Shown here one piece after another: positions 1 through 8,276 of a stretch of DNA of 53,708 bases. Both the position numbers and the translations under genes were made by a program. Origin of the DNA: Candidatus Microgenomates bacterium (GTDB taxonomy: Bacteria; Patescibacteriota; Microgenomatia; UBA1400; UBA12108). Each line of letters opens with the position of its first letter. The stretch's first letter is position 1. The notes beneath the pieces are model-generated. The model worked only from the letters and a program-made list of their open reading frames with translations, did not search any database and was not told where the DNA came from. The DNA is taken from positions 1 through 53,708 of the forward strand of contig QEVC01000004.1 of NCBI GenBank assembly GCA_003576945.1. Direction: 5' to 3'.

Positions 1-1143
1 TACAGCCAACACCTCGACACCTTTGGCAGATAGGACAGTTAAAAGAACCACAAAAATCGCGGAGCGAAAAGCAAAGGAAGTATTAGTGTGGAGCACGGTG
101 GCGAGAGGCGAGAGCAAGAACAGGACAAGCAATAGGAGATCACGACTTTTACCAGAAGTAACGAGACTGGCAAAACCAATCACAACAAAAGGCGCGAGAA
201 AAAGGTAGAGGTAACCGGTGCGACCAGTTGAAAAAACCCCGTTCTTCTCCCCTTTAGTAAAGAGCTGATCAGGGGAGAAAACTGAGAGGTATTTGTCGAC
301 AGCGAGACTAACAATCGCTTGGGGCTTATTACTAAAGACTTGAGTGAGTGAGTCGGGGAGGAGACTGAGCCGTCGATCATAATCAACGACTTGGCTAAAA
401 CGAGACTTATCCAAAAAGGCAATCTCGCCGCCACGACTTAAATAACTACTGGGGTTAGCCATAATCCGCAGATATAAACCACCAGTAATGAGCGCGACGA
501 TGAGTAAGGGTAGATAACGTTTTTGGCGGTAACTATGATAAAGACTGAGGATCACGGTCAGGAGGGGAAGCGCAAATTTGTAGCCATGGTAGGTATAGAA
601 GCCAATCGAGTAGAAAGTTAGAAAGGTGAAAGTAGAAAGGAGGATTGATTTTTTGTTTTTGGCTTTAAAGAGAGTAGAGAGTGATAACCACGAAAGCGTA
701 TAGAAAAAAAGACTGGTTGGCTGCTCGAGCGACGTGCGACTAAAGAGGATATGCCAGGGTGACAGGGCGAGGGCGTAGCCCGAAAACCAGCTTAGTCGCC
801 GTGAAAAACCAAGTGATAAGAGGACCAATACTAGGACTAGAGGGTAGAGTGAACTCAGGAGTGCCGAGGTTGCGTGGGCAGCAAAAAGTGAGTTGGGGAG
901 GAGGGAGAGAGTTGGGAGATTAACCGCCGGACCTAGCTCGGCCATCACGGCGTCGTTGGGGAGCAGGGACCAGGGTGACCAAGTCCCACTGAGGTCAGTA
1001 CCCGTTAGGCGCAAGCTATGTGCCTGAATAATCATATCAACCTCGTCATGGGCGAGAGATGTGGGGATAGTCCCGAGCGAGTAGAGGCGTGGGAGGAGGG
1101 AGAGGAAGAGGATCAACAGGTACGGGAAAATTAGTTTGAACAT
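1..1143 (-). CDS. GT39/ArnT-like membrane glycosyltransferase, partial (3' end beyond window)
   Basis: An open frame runs without a stop from an ATG at 1143 leftward off the window edge (381 codons), so the C-terminus is missing. The N-terminus is one hydrophobic helix followed by an Asp-Glu pair (D33-E34) in the first extracytoplasmic loop, the position of the catalytic acidic motif in GT-C enzymes of the PMT/ArnT type. Alternating hydrophobic segments follow, including a typical ALSPWHILFSR stretch (about residues 127-137) seen in this superfamily. It should transfer a sugar from a polyprenyl-phosphate donor on the outer face of the membrane; donor and acceptor cannot be told. It is the last visible gene of the leftward glycan operon, 16 nt after the PIG-V-like gene. 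It contains one of the heptad tracts (610-638). Family confident, substrate unknown. Confidence 0.8.
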   Translation of the reverse strand, partial: MFKLIFPYLLILFLSLLPRLYSLGTIPTSLAHDEVDMIIQAHSLRLTGTDLSGTWSPWSLLPNDAVMAELGPAVNLPTLSLLPNSLFAAHATSALLSSLYPLVLVLVLLSLGFSRRLSWFSGYALALSPWHILFSRTSLEQPTSLFFYTLSWLSLSTLFKAKNKKSILLSTFTFLTFYSIGFYTYHGYKFALPLLTVILSLYHSYRQKRYLPLLIVALITGGLYLRIMANPSSYLSRGGEIAFLDKSRFSQVVDYDRRLSLLPDSLTQVFSNKPQAIVSLAVDKYLSVFSPDQLFTKGEKNGVFSTGRTGYLYLFLAPFVVIGFASLVTSGKSRDLLLLVLFLLSPLATVLHTNTSFAFRSAIFVVLLTVLSAKGVEVLAV

Positions 1144-1159
1144 AGATATAGTCTAGCTT

Positions 1160-2272
1160 TTACGAGACAAAAGTGCCATGAGCAAAGTGGGAGAAGAGAT
1201 AGAGCATTAAGAGAAAATTGAAAGTTAAAAGGAGGAAGAAATGAGTTCTTTTCATATTATGTGGCAAAAGAAAAGGAACCAGCACTAGGATATACCTAGG
1301 GATCGAGGATAAAGTCCCGGTTAAAGTCGGCAGGAGGAGTGAAAAAATAACATAGAGATTTATTTCGATAGTATTAGATTTGAAATTCTTAAACCAGACA
1401 TAGACTGCGAGCGCAAAAAAGACTAGCTCCAACCAAATTCTTTGATACAAAAAAGTAGTTGGGTCAACTGTAAAAATCATTTTTGCGTAGCGATACAGGA
1501 CCTGAGGCAAGAGGATGAGCTCTCCCCCACTCCGACCCGCGCCAAACATCTCCTGAACATGTAAGAACATGAGAGGATCACCAAATTTAGACCAGAGAAA
1601 ATAGGCATACAGCAAGAAGCCGCTCGCACTCAGAATAGACAAGGATAGAACATAAAGTGGCCGTGTATTCTGATGACGTTTAATTAAGTTCCAAACTAAT
1701 ACTAGTCCTAAAAATATCCCGACGAGGCGGGTGGCAGAGGCGAGGCCTGCCAAGAGACTAGCTAATATGTAGCGTTCTTTTTTGAGTGCTAGAAAGAAAG
1801 CAAGGGAGAGGAGGAGAAACAAACTCTCAGTGTAGAAGCTGACGAGAAAAAAACTAGTAGGAAAAAGCAGAAGCGCGCTAGTTTGGATGAACTTGCGTTT
1901 AGGATAGAGTTGCCAAAGCACAAGAAGCGAAGCCGATAACGCGATGAGTGAAATAGTGATCCCAGAAATATAAGCTTTCAAACCAGAGAAACTGGAAAAG
2001 GCGCGAACTAGCATTGGGTAGAGTGGGAAAAAGGCCTGTGTACCAGTATCGACGTAACCATTCTCGACTAAGCGAAGGTAGTGGACGCCGTCAAAGTAGC
2101 CCCAGAGAGCATAGGCGGCATCCTTAACATATGTTAAAAGCGAGTAATAGTAAGGGAACGTAGGACTAACTGATTGGGTGCGAAAGAACCAGACACCAAT
2201 AAGTGTCATGAGAACAGAGAAAGAGGAGACAACTCCGAAAGCACCGAACAATTTAGCGAGCGTATTTTTCAT
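1160..2272 (-). CDS. PIG-V-like (GT-C) mannosyltransferase family membrane protein
   Basis: A 370-residue polytopic membrane protein. After the first membrane helix there is D61 with H64-Y65, followed by FFPLYP at residues 81-86; this D..HY......FFPLYP arrangement is the signature of the PIG-V/GT76-type GT-C family. In eukaryotes PIG-V adds the second mannose of GPI; the bacterial homologues are uncharacterised lipid-linked-sugar transferases, so mannose is only a guess. The ATG at 2272 is chosen because the longer frame begins with a non-ATG codon (2329) deep inside the upstream gene; from 2272 the overlap with the GT4 gene is 20 nt. A heptad purine tract (about 1217-1237) encodes part of a hydrophobic segment near the C-terminus. 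Confidence 0.75.
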   Translation of the reverse strand: MKNTLAKLFGAFGVVSSFSVLMTLIGVWFFRTQSVSPTFPYYYSLLTYVKDAAYALWGYFDGVHYLRLVENGYVDTGTQAFFPLYPMLVRAFSSFSGLKAYISGITISLIALSASLLVLWQLYPKRKFIQTSALLLFPTSFFLVSFYTESLFLLLSLAFFLALKKERYILASLLAGLASATRLVGIFLGLVLVWNLIKRHQNTRPLYVLSLSILSASGFLLYAYFLWSKFGDPLMFLHVQEMFGAGRSGGELILLPQVLYRYAKMIFTVDPTTFLYQRIWLELVFFALAVYVWFKNFKSNTIEINLYVIFSLLLPTLTGTLSSIPRYILVLVPFLLPHNMKRTHFFLLLTFNFLLMLYLFSHFAHGTFVS

Positions 2273-3326
2273 AGACACGCAGAGTTTCCTCAGCAACATT
2301 CTTCCAAGTAAATTTTTTGGACCAAGCAATACCAGCTTCTTGGTACTTAGTGCGAAGTGTGTTGTTGCTGATTAGCTCTTGTAGCTTAGCGGTTAGTTCA
2401 TCTTGATTATTGGGATCAAAGTAGTGTGCATACTCTCCACCCACTTCGGGTAAACTGCCACAATTACTACTGAGCACGGAAGTTCCCTGGCTGAGTGCCT
2501 CGATGACCGGGAAACCAAAGCCTTCATACCAGGATGGTTGGACATATAAGGTCGCACCTTTGTAGATCGCACTGAGATGGTGCGTTGGCAAAAACCCGAG
2601 CCTCTTGATTAATTGCTTTTTGGGACTATTGTCGATTGCTTCATTAATCGCCTGGAGTTCTGGGGTTATCGCACTTCCAGTGAATGCTTTGCCAACTAAA
2701 ACTAGGGCAGTCTTATTATCTTTTATTTGAGAAAAAGCGTTAATCAGCCCGGCCACATTCTTATTCCAGTTAATGTCACCGACGTAGAGGATATATGAAC
2801 TAGGTAGGCTATATTCTTTGGCAATGGTTTTGCCGAGCGCGACAGTTGCTCCAATGCTACCGGCGGCGAGGGGGACAACGTGAATCCGCTCTTTGGGATA
2901 AGCGATATATTTGGCAATGTCCATGCGAGAAGCTTCGGAATCGGTAATGATGGCAGATGCTCTTTTGAGTGCGATTTTTTGAAGTTGGTACTTTAGTTTC
3001 CCGCGAATGCCACTTGGGAAATGCTCGGGAAAGCGAAGTGGGATCAAATCATGTACTGTAACTACGAATGGCGTATTCTTTGGAGCTTTGCCCCAGAGGG
3101 TTAAGAAAAAAGGATCAAAGAAGGTGTAATGAACGAGACTCACGGGGATTGTCCCCTTTTGGTCACGACTCACGATCAAGGATTCATGGGGGAGAGCTTT
3201 GGAGAGGTGTTCGCCTAATTTCCTGGTATAGACGTCGATCCCACGTGGACCTGAGCCGACATAAGGGCTTTTGCCGATTATTTCGACTTTGCCTTGGAAC
3301 TCGCGTTTTTTTTGTTTGTGTACCAT
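2253..3326 (-). CDS. GT4-family glycosyltransferase (GT-B fold)
   Basis: A 357-residue soluble glycosyltransferase. The N-terminal Rossmann half carries a GSGPRGIDVYTRKL glycine-rich acceptor region (24-37) and VHDLIP (91-96). The C-terminal nucleotide-binding half starts near YVGDINWNKN (181-190) and contains the GT4 EX7E motif, E268 to E276 in YEGFGFPVIE, followed by SSNCGSLPEV (286-295). It resembles mannosyl/rhamnosyl transferases that use GDP- or dTDP-sugars on the cytoplasmic face. ATG start at 3326. The upstream membrane-protein gene ends inside it (49-nt overlap, unusually long), and its own end overlaps the PIG-V-like gene, so translation of the three is probably coupled. Exact sugar unknown. 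Confidence 0.85.
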   Translation of the reverse strand: MVHKQKKREFQGKVEIIGKSPYVGSGPRGIDVYTRKLGEHLSKALPHESLIVSRDQKGTIPVSLVHYTFFDPFFLTLWGKAPKNTPFVVTVHDLIPLRFPEHFPSGIRGKLKYQLQKIALKRASAIITDSEASRMDIAKYIAYPKERIHVVPLAAGSIGATVALGKTIAKEYSLPSSYILYVGDINWNKNVAGLINAFSQIKDNKTALVLVGKAFTGSAITPELQAINEAIDNSPKKQLIKRLGFLPTHHLSAIYKGATLYVQPSWYEGFGFPVIEALSQGTSVLSSNCGSLPEVGGEYAHYFDPNNQDELTAKLQELISNNTLRTKYQEAGIAWSKKFTWKNVAEETLRVYEKYAR

Positions 3327-4927
3327 AAATATCCTAGCGTTAAAACCGATAACAGTGAGACTGTATTACTTAGTAATTCAACTGGAGTACTACTCATTTT
3401 AATTTTGTAATTGTGAACGCCTAGCTCCGGCTTGAGCATAATCATACCATCCTCAGTTGGCTGAATCTCGATCTGCTTGGAATTATCTATTGTGACACGC
3501 CAGCCAGGATAATAATTACGAAGAATTGTGACCCTACCCTCACTACTATCAGGCTTATTGTTGATGGTAACATTAATTTTGAGCGGGTCATGGGAGAGTG
3601 CGTCGATCGTCATATTACCAGAATTAACGAGTAACTCGTCATTTTTGTAGCGTTCATGCGGGACACTCCATTTGGGCAATATTTCGGTGCGAAAAGTTGT
3701 ACTAGTTTTGTTGTAGTACAAACGATAGAGGTCTGTATACTCTTTGTTGTCGAGAAATTGTTGTGGGTTACGATAGTTACGAATATTGATGAAGGCTAGA
3801 ACCACAAAAAACAGCATGAGCAGGTAGCGGAATTTTTTTGATTGGAATGAGAGGAGTGCCTGACTCGCAAGTAGTGGAGTCAAGATAAGGGGCATGAAAA
3901 GAAACCGCCAAGGAAACTGGACGGATTGAAGAAGTGGCAAGCTATCCCAGATGAAATAACTCTTGGTGTGCATAAGAAAAATAGTGCCGAGGTAGGCTAG
4001 TATTAAATATAGATTGGAAAGCGTCGGAAATTTCCAAATAATTGCTAAAATTCCTAAGAGCGCCAGAGATAGCTGTGCTAACCCCAGCTGAAAGGACATC
4101 CCATCGTTGTCACCTGGCAAGGAATACCAGTAATCCCATTTACTATATAAAAGTTGCTTGAGGGCTATGAAATGTTGATCAAAGCGAAAAGTTAAATCCT
4201 TATATGCGAAAGAATAGAGTAAATTCTTTTGGGTGATCATCGGGATGATAAAGAACGCACCAATGCCAAATGAGATTAAGAGACTAGCGAGTGCGCGCTT
4301 GAGTGATGTTTTATTGGTTATCATGTATCCAAACATAAAGGCAGCAAAAAGAATACCTAGGAAGTTGTGAGCAAGTAAGACACCAGCGAGCGGGAGGGGG
4401 TGATACCACCTTAGTTTAGTATTATTTTTCTTTAAGTTCTGATAGCTATACAAGACCCATGGCATGAGACCAATGGCGAGAGTCTCACCAAGCGTACCAC
4501 GCACAAAAATGTTTAAAAATTGATAAGGAGTTAAGAGAAAGATGAGCGCGCCAAAAAGACCAAAGCTTCGCCCACGAGATGACAGTAGTAGATACATCCC
4601 GAGCCCTCCAAAAAGATAAGAGGCGATGGTAACTGCCTTGAGGGACCACATAGTGCCTATTACCACTGAAAGAAGGGAGCTTAGATAATAAGGTAGAGGG
4701 TAAACAAAGCTAAAGAGTGGGATACCAAAGCCTTGGTCAAAATTACCGGCCCAGCGGAGCGGGAAATGGCCGAGCTTGAGCATCGAAAGCGCCTCTTCGG
4801 TACGATAGATGTGAAAGATACCATCATGGGAGAGATACCAACCTGGTCTTAACAGGCTGGAGGCTAAAAATAAACCAACAACTAAGACAATAAGCTGGCA
4901 AGAATACTTTCTCAACCAAGTCTTCAT
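3278..4927 (-). CDS. PTPS-related (PF10131-type) GT-C-like membrane protein
   Basis: A 549-residue polytopic membrane protein. An HD pair (H34-D35) lies after the first helix, and RG(143-144)xxxE148 is followed by PWVLYSY, the hallmark of the 6-pyruvoyl-tetrahydropterin-synthase-related membrane family, whose name is misleading because it is a GT-C-like membrane family and not a pterin enzyme. The C-terminal part (about residues 410-520) is an extracytoplasmic beta-rich domain ending in a last helix and a lysine-rich tail. It has a paralogue at 16131-17708 with H34-D35, RG143-144 and E148 at identical positions. The ATG at 4927 is chosen because it sits 1 nt after the stop of the upstream GT2 gene; the longer frame runs through that gene. 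Function is inferred as lipid-linked sugar transfer. Confidence 0.75.
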   Translation of the reverse strand: MKTWLRKYSCQLIVLVVGLFLASSLLRPGWYLSHDGIFHIYRTEEALSMLKLGHFPLRWAGNFDQGFGIPLFSFVYPLPYYLSSLLSVVIGTMWSLKAVTIASYLFGGLGMYLLLSSRGRSFGLFGALIFLLTPYQFLNIFVRGTLGETLAIGLMPWVLYSYQNLKKNNTKLRWYHPLPLAGVLLAHNFLGILFAAFMFGYMITNKTSLKRALASLLISFGIGAFFIIPMITQKNLLYSFAYKDLTFRFDQHFIALKQLLYSKWDYWYSLPGDNDGMSFQLGLAQLSLALLGILAIIWKFPTLSNLYLILAYLGTIFLMHTKSYFIWDSLPLLQSVQFPWRFLFMPLILTPLLASQALLSFQSKKFRYLLMLFFVVLAFINIRNYRNPQQFLDNKEYTDLYRLYYNKTSTTFRTEILPKWSVPHERYKNDELLVNSGNMTIDALSHDPLKINVTINNKPDSSEGRVTILRNYYPGWRVTIDNSKQIEIQPTEDGMIMLKPELGVHNYKIKMSSTPVELLSNTVSLLSVLTLGYLWYTNKKNASSKAKSK

Positions 4928-4928
4928 A

Positions 4929-5738
4929 CTAGTTCCAATCATGTTTGAGCGTGGTTTGTTGATTAGTGGTCTTCTTTTCCCAGTATTTAACATAGGAGCT
5001 GGCGATGTGGAGCGCGGAGTAATAAGCAAAAACAAAGCCAGGGAAACCGTCTTGGAAACCTTTGTGCCTTATATAAATTTCGATAAAACGAATAAATGGC
5101 TTAAGTATCATATATTTAATAATCGTCCACGTATTGGCACCAAGACTGAGTGCTGCATAATCAGTCGCGGCAAGGGTGGTATAGCGATTGCTCCGAAGGA
5201 GGTAGCGCGTAAAAGTGGGGTCGGCGATGTGGAGTAGATCGTTTTGGAGCCAAGCCAGAGTGCCCTCGACCGTCATTAGCTCGTGGACACTGGCCTGAGG
5301 TAATTTTGCCTTCCCCTTTTTGAATAAGCGAATGACAGGATCGGGATACATCCCACCCTTGTTCATATAGCGACCAAGAAAATAGTTGCGGCGTTTGAGG
5401 TAGTAGGCGTCTGCGGCACTCGCATTCGAGATAACTTGTTTAATTTCGTTAGCCAACATCGTACTCACCCGTTCGTCGGCGTCTAGCTGCAGGATCCAGT
5501 CTCCAGTGCAGGCATCTATCGCGATTTGTTTATTGATATGAAAGTTTTGACGATTTTGTTCATGAATAATTTTGGCGCCATATTTACTTGCGACTTCAAC
5601 TGTTTTGTCGGTTGAAGAGCCATCGACAATGACGATTTCATCGGCGATAGATCTGATAGATTCTAGACATTCACTGAGCGTTGATTCTTCGTTATAAACG
5701 GCAAGAGCAATGCTTAGTTTGGGGTGGTTGTTGTCCAT
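4929..5738 (-). CDS. GT2 glycosyltransferase, WaaE/KdtX-like
   Basis: A 269-residue GT-A enzyme. The N-terminus has the GT2 nucleotide-binding strand with YNEE (15-18) and IVDGSSTDKT (37-46), then the metal-binding DxD as LQLDADER (D86, D88). The region after DxD, with KRRNYFLGRYMNKGG and a pair of histidines, follows the pattern of WaaE/LgtF-like beta-glucosyltransferases acting on surface glycan cores. The C-terminal part (about 205-250) is amphipathic and may sit on the membrane. ATG at 5738. It lies 14 nt after the stop of the GT39 gene on the same strand and 1 nt before the PTPS-related gene. Sugar and acceptor not determinable. Confidence 0.85.
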   Translation of the reverse strand: MDNNHPKLSIALAVYNEESTLSECLESIRSIADEIVIVDGSSTDKTVEVASKYGAKIIHEQNRQNFHINKQIAIDACTGDWILQLDADERVSTMLANEIKQVISNASAADAYYLKRRNYFLGRYMNKGGMYPDPVIRLFKKGKAKLPQASVHELMTVEGTLAWLQNDLLHIADPTFTRYLLRSNRYTTLAATDYAALSLGANTWTIIKYMILKPFIRFIEIYIRHKGFQDGFPGFVFAYYSALHIASSYVKYWEKKTTNQQTTLKHDWN

Positions 5739-5752
5739 ATGTTTAGTATATC

Positions 5753-7399
5753 TTACTTCCCTTCTGAAACGTGGAAGGCTGGGGTACCATCGGGAAAGTA
5801 AATACTTAAGGGGTGGGGGGTGCCCTCCCAGAAATCATCGCCCTTGCCGATAAAGACCATTTCGTTTTTGCCGTTATCAACGGACCAGTTGATATCGCGA
5901 AAGGTATACTTGCCGAGTGAATACTCAGGGAGCTGATCGAGCCAAGGATAACCACGAGATTCGTACTCGATCAATTTCTTATTTTCACTTTGGTACCAAG
6001 TGGGATCCCACTTGTTATAGAAAGCCAAGAACAACTGTGGTTCACCATAGGCTTTCGTCATGTAAACTCGTTTATATTTTGATTCGTTATCTTTAATCCA
6101 ACTGGCAATCTCCTTGTGTCCATACTGCCAGTCGCGGGCAAAAGCTCTGGGATACCAGACAAAATAGCTATGTAAGTAGATAATTACTTCGACAGTAAGG
6201 AGGAGATAGATCGGTTTTAGATATTTGTACTTTTTTGAGATCAAATCAACGAGCGCGACTGCGGCAATGACTTGCCACCAAGGCAGAGTAAGAATACTCC
6301 TTAAAACGTGGTAGATATCTTTGGTTAAGGCGGGTGGGATAAATCCAACTAAGACCAAGTAGATGGGGAGGTAACGGAGCGGGTGAGCTGATTTCTGGAG
6401 TAAGAATAATCCATAAACAAAGAGTGTAAATTCTACAAAATATAAAACACCACGAAAAGGGATGCTGTGCTGCGCCCTTATACTACTACTCCCTAGCAAG
6501 AAGTGGGGCGAGAGGTAGGAAGTCCAGTTAGAAAAACCCTTGGTGAGAATAAAAGTATATTTATTAAAGACTAACTTGTTGCCAAGATCACCAAAGGGTG
6601 CAGTATTGCGATACCGGAAAAAACGTTCGGTTAGCTCAGCATCTGTGGTAATACCAACCTGGTTATAACGCGCCTGGGTCTTGCCGGTTACAACATCACT
6701 CGCAATTGGATACGCAAAAAATGAAAGAATTAGCACAGGATAAATTAGCATTTTGGGAGTGAAGACTTTGCGATAAACCCAAGCCAAATAGAGCAAGAGT
6801 AGCGGAACTACGATCTTGGCACTGTGGTAGGTGTGAACGGATAAGCCGAACAATAGTACTGAGTAGAAAGTATAAAGTTGAAAGTTTTTGGACTTTTTAT
6901 CAAGAGCGATCAATAACAGATTAATTGCTGCCAAAATTAAAGCGAGAGCGACGCCTGCCTCGAACGCGGGCCGACTAAGCATGAGATGCCAAGGAGAAAC
7001 AGCAAGGAGGAGAGCGGCAAATAACCCCACCCGACGGCTATATAATCGTGTTCCTAGTGCGTAAGTTAAGTAAACAGTTAAGACCCCAAAGAGTGCGGCA
7101 GGCAAGCGAACACCCCAGGCGTTCAACCCAAAGACATTAATAAATGGAATCAGCAAGTAAATATAGACTGGAGATTTCCATTCACCGTAGGAGCGAAAGA
7201 GAATAGGCCAGGGCTCGCCCCATTCGTCTCGCCCAGTCTCTGAGAGTGAATAGGCGGTGTAACCCATGCTAATTTCGTCCCAATTGAGTTCAGGAGGGTT
7301 AGTGGAAAGGTTAAAGAGCCTAAGACTTGTTGCTAAGATAATCACACTGACGAGTGCGTGTGTTTTGATAAAACTACTTATTTTTGTGATTATTTCCAT
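5753..7399 (-). CDS. GT39/ArnT-like membrane glycosyltransferase
   Basis: A 548-residue polytopic membrane protein with the GT-C acidic motif in NWDE (D41-E42) after the first helix, GEWKSPVYIYLL (about 122-133) in the position of the ArnT KPP motif, and LLLAVSPWHLMLSR further on. The last ~120 residues are a soluble extracytoplasmic domain rich in aromatic and charged residues. It should transfer a sugar from a polyprenyl-phosphate donor outside the membrane. ATG at 7399, overlapping the end of the upstream GT2 gene by 10 nt. A period-7 tract (6862-6882) is embedded in one hydrophobic segment. Substrate unknown. Confidence 0.82.
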   Translation of the reverse strand: MEIITKISSFIKTHALVSVIILATSLRLFNLSTNPPELNWDEISMGYTAYSLSETGRDEWGEPWPILFRSYGEWKSPVYIYLLIPFINVFGLNAWGVRLPAALFGVLTVYLTYALGTRLYSRRVGLFAALLLAVSPWHLMLSRPAFEAGVALALILAAINLLLIALDKKSKNFQLYTFYSVLLFGLSVHTYHSAKIVVPLLLLYLAWVYRKVFTPKMLIYPVLILSFFAYPIASDVVTGKTQARYNQVGITTDAELTERFFRYRNTAPFGDLGNKLVFNKYTFILTKGFSNWTSYLSPHFLLGSSSIRAQHSIPFRGVLYFVEFTLFVYGLFLLQKSAHPLRYLPIYLVLVGFIPPALTKDIYHVLRSILTLPWWQVIAAVALVDLISKKYKYLKPIYLLLTVEVIIYLHSYFVWYPRAFARDWQYGHKEIASWIKDNESKYKRVYMTKAYGEPQLFLAFYNKWDPTWYQSENKKLIEYESRGYPWLDQLPEYSLGKYTFRDINWSVDNGKNEMVFIGKGDDFWEGTPHPLSIYFPDGTPAFHVSEGK

Positions 7400-8262
7400 A
7401 ACCTTAGTATATCCTGATCTCGACGCTTCCAGTAGCGTTTATTTTTATACCGACTACGAAGGGCTATAGGAAGTTGCTGTAGTGCCTGAATGACAACCTT
7501 GGGATATCTGGCTAGATATAGTGGTAAATAGAAGAAATGAGAGATAAGTAGGGAGGGATCGCTAATGTTTTTCCAGATAAAAAGGAATTGGTTTCTCTGG
7601 GCAGTTGTATAAATAAAGTCTTTTGTAAAATTGCCTTTTATGACACTACTTTGGTGATCATGGACGCAGTGGCAATCTTGGCCCCAGACCACTTTCCAAC
7701 CACGTTTCCAGGCGTTATAACCAAGATCAGTATCTTCCCAATAAAAAGGTTTGTACATTGGATCCATACCACCCAACTCGAGATATTTCTTGCGATCAAA
7801 AACAGCTTGGCCACCGGAGGCCCAGAGACTAATCTCAGACCCCTCTCCTCTGAAGTGATGAAATAATCCTTTTTCCCAGTTAACTCGCATACTCCCCTCG
7901 TTACTATTAAAACCAACGGCAAAAACTTTGGGGTCTTCAAAGTAGCGCATGGCGTTTAAAAAACAATCCAGCTCGGGACGAACGTCGGTATTTAAGAGTA
8001 CTACCAGATCGCTATCAGCAGCCGCTACCCCGCGATTAACTGTCTCACCAAAGCCAAGGTTTTGGGGATTTGTGAGTAAAGTAAAATCAGCTTTAAGGCT
8101 CTTTAAATACTCAATGCTGTTGTCACTACTTTGATCATCAATAATAATGATTTTGGCAGACGCAGCTTTGGCTGCTTTTATCACGCTACTTAAATTTTTT
8201 TGCAGTAGCTCGGCGCTGTTCCAACATGGAATGACAATGGTGAGTGAGAGTTTTTTGCTCAT
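7390..8262 (-). CDS. GT2 glycosyltransferase, rhamnosyltransferase-like
   Basis: A 290-residue enzyme with GT2 landmarks: VIPCWNS (10-16), IDDQSSDNS (41-49), NPQNLGFGETVNRG (65-78), the NTDV metal motif (91-94) and the acceptor-side WEDTDLGYNAWKRGW (175-189), an ED-x-D-L pattern shared with WbbL/RfbF-type rhamnosyltransferases. The C-terminal ~60 residues are membrane-proximal and basic. ATG at 8262; 14 nt separate it from the preceding GT39 gene. With dTDP-rhamnose genes present elsewhere in the window, dTDP-rhamnose is a reasonable donor guess, but this is inference. Confidence 0.85.
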   Translation of the reverse strand: MSKKLSLTIVIPCWNSAELLQKNLSSVIKAAKAASAKIIIIDDQSSDNSIEYLKSLKADFTLLTNPQNLGFGETVNRGVAAADSDLVVLLNTDVRPELDCFLNAMRYFEDPKVFAVGFNSNEGSMRVNWEKGLFHHFRGEGSEISLWASGGQAVFDRKKYLELGGMDPMYKPFYWEDTDLGYNAWKRGWKVVWGQDCHCVHDHQSSVIKGNFTKDFIYTTAQRNQFLFIWKNISDPSLLISHFFYLPLYLARYPKVVIQALQQLPIALRSRYKNKRYWKRRDQDILRLWK

Positions 8263-8276
8263 AATTGTAGGTTGCT

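Noticed and set aside
23-208. Short rightward frame at the left edge
   Set aside because: Opposite to the open GT39-like partial gene, which spans 1-1143 without a stop.
3278-4927. 6-pyruvoyl-tetrahydropterin synthase function for the PTPS-related proteins
   Set aside because: They are polytopic membrane proteins without the PTPS zinc-binding histidines; the name is a domain-label artefact.
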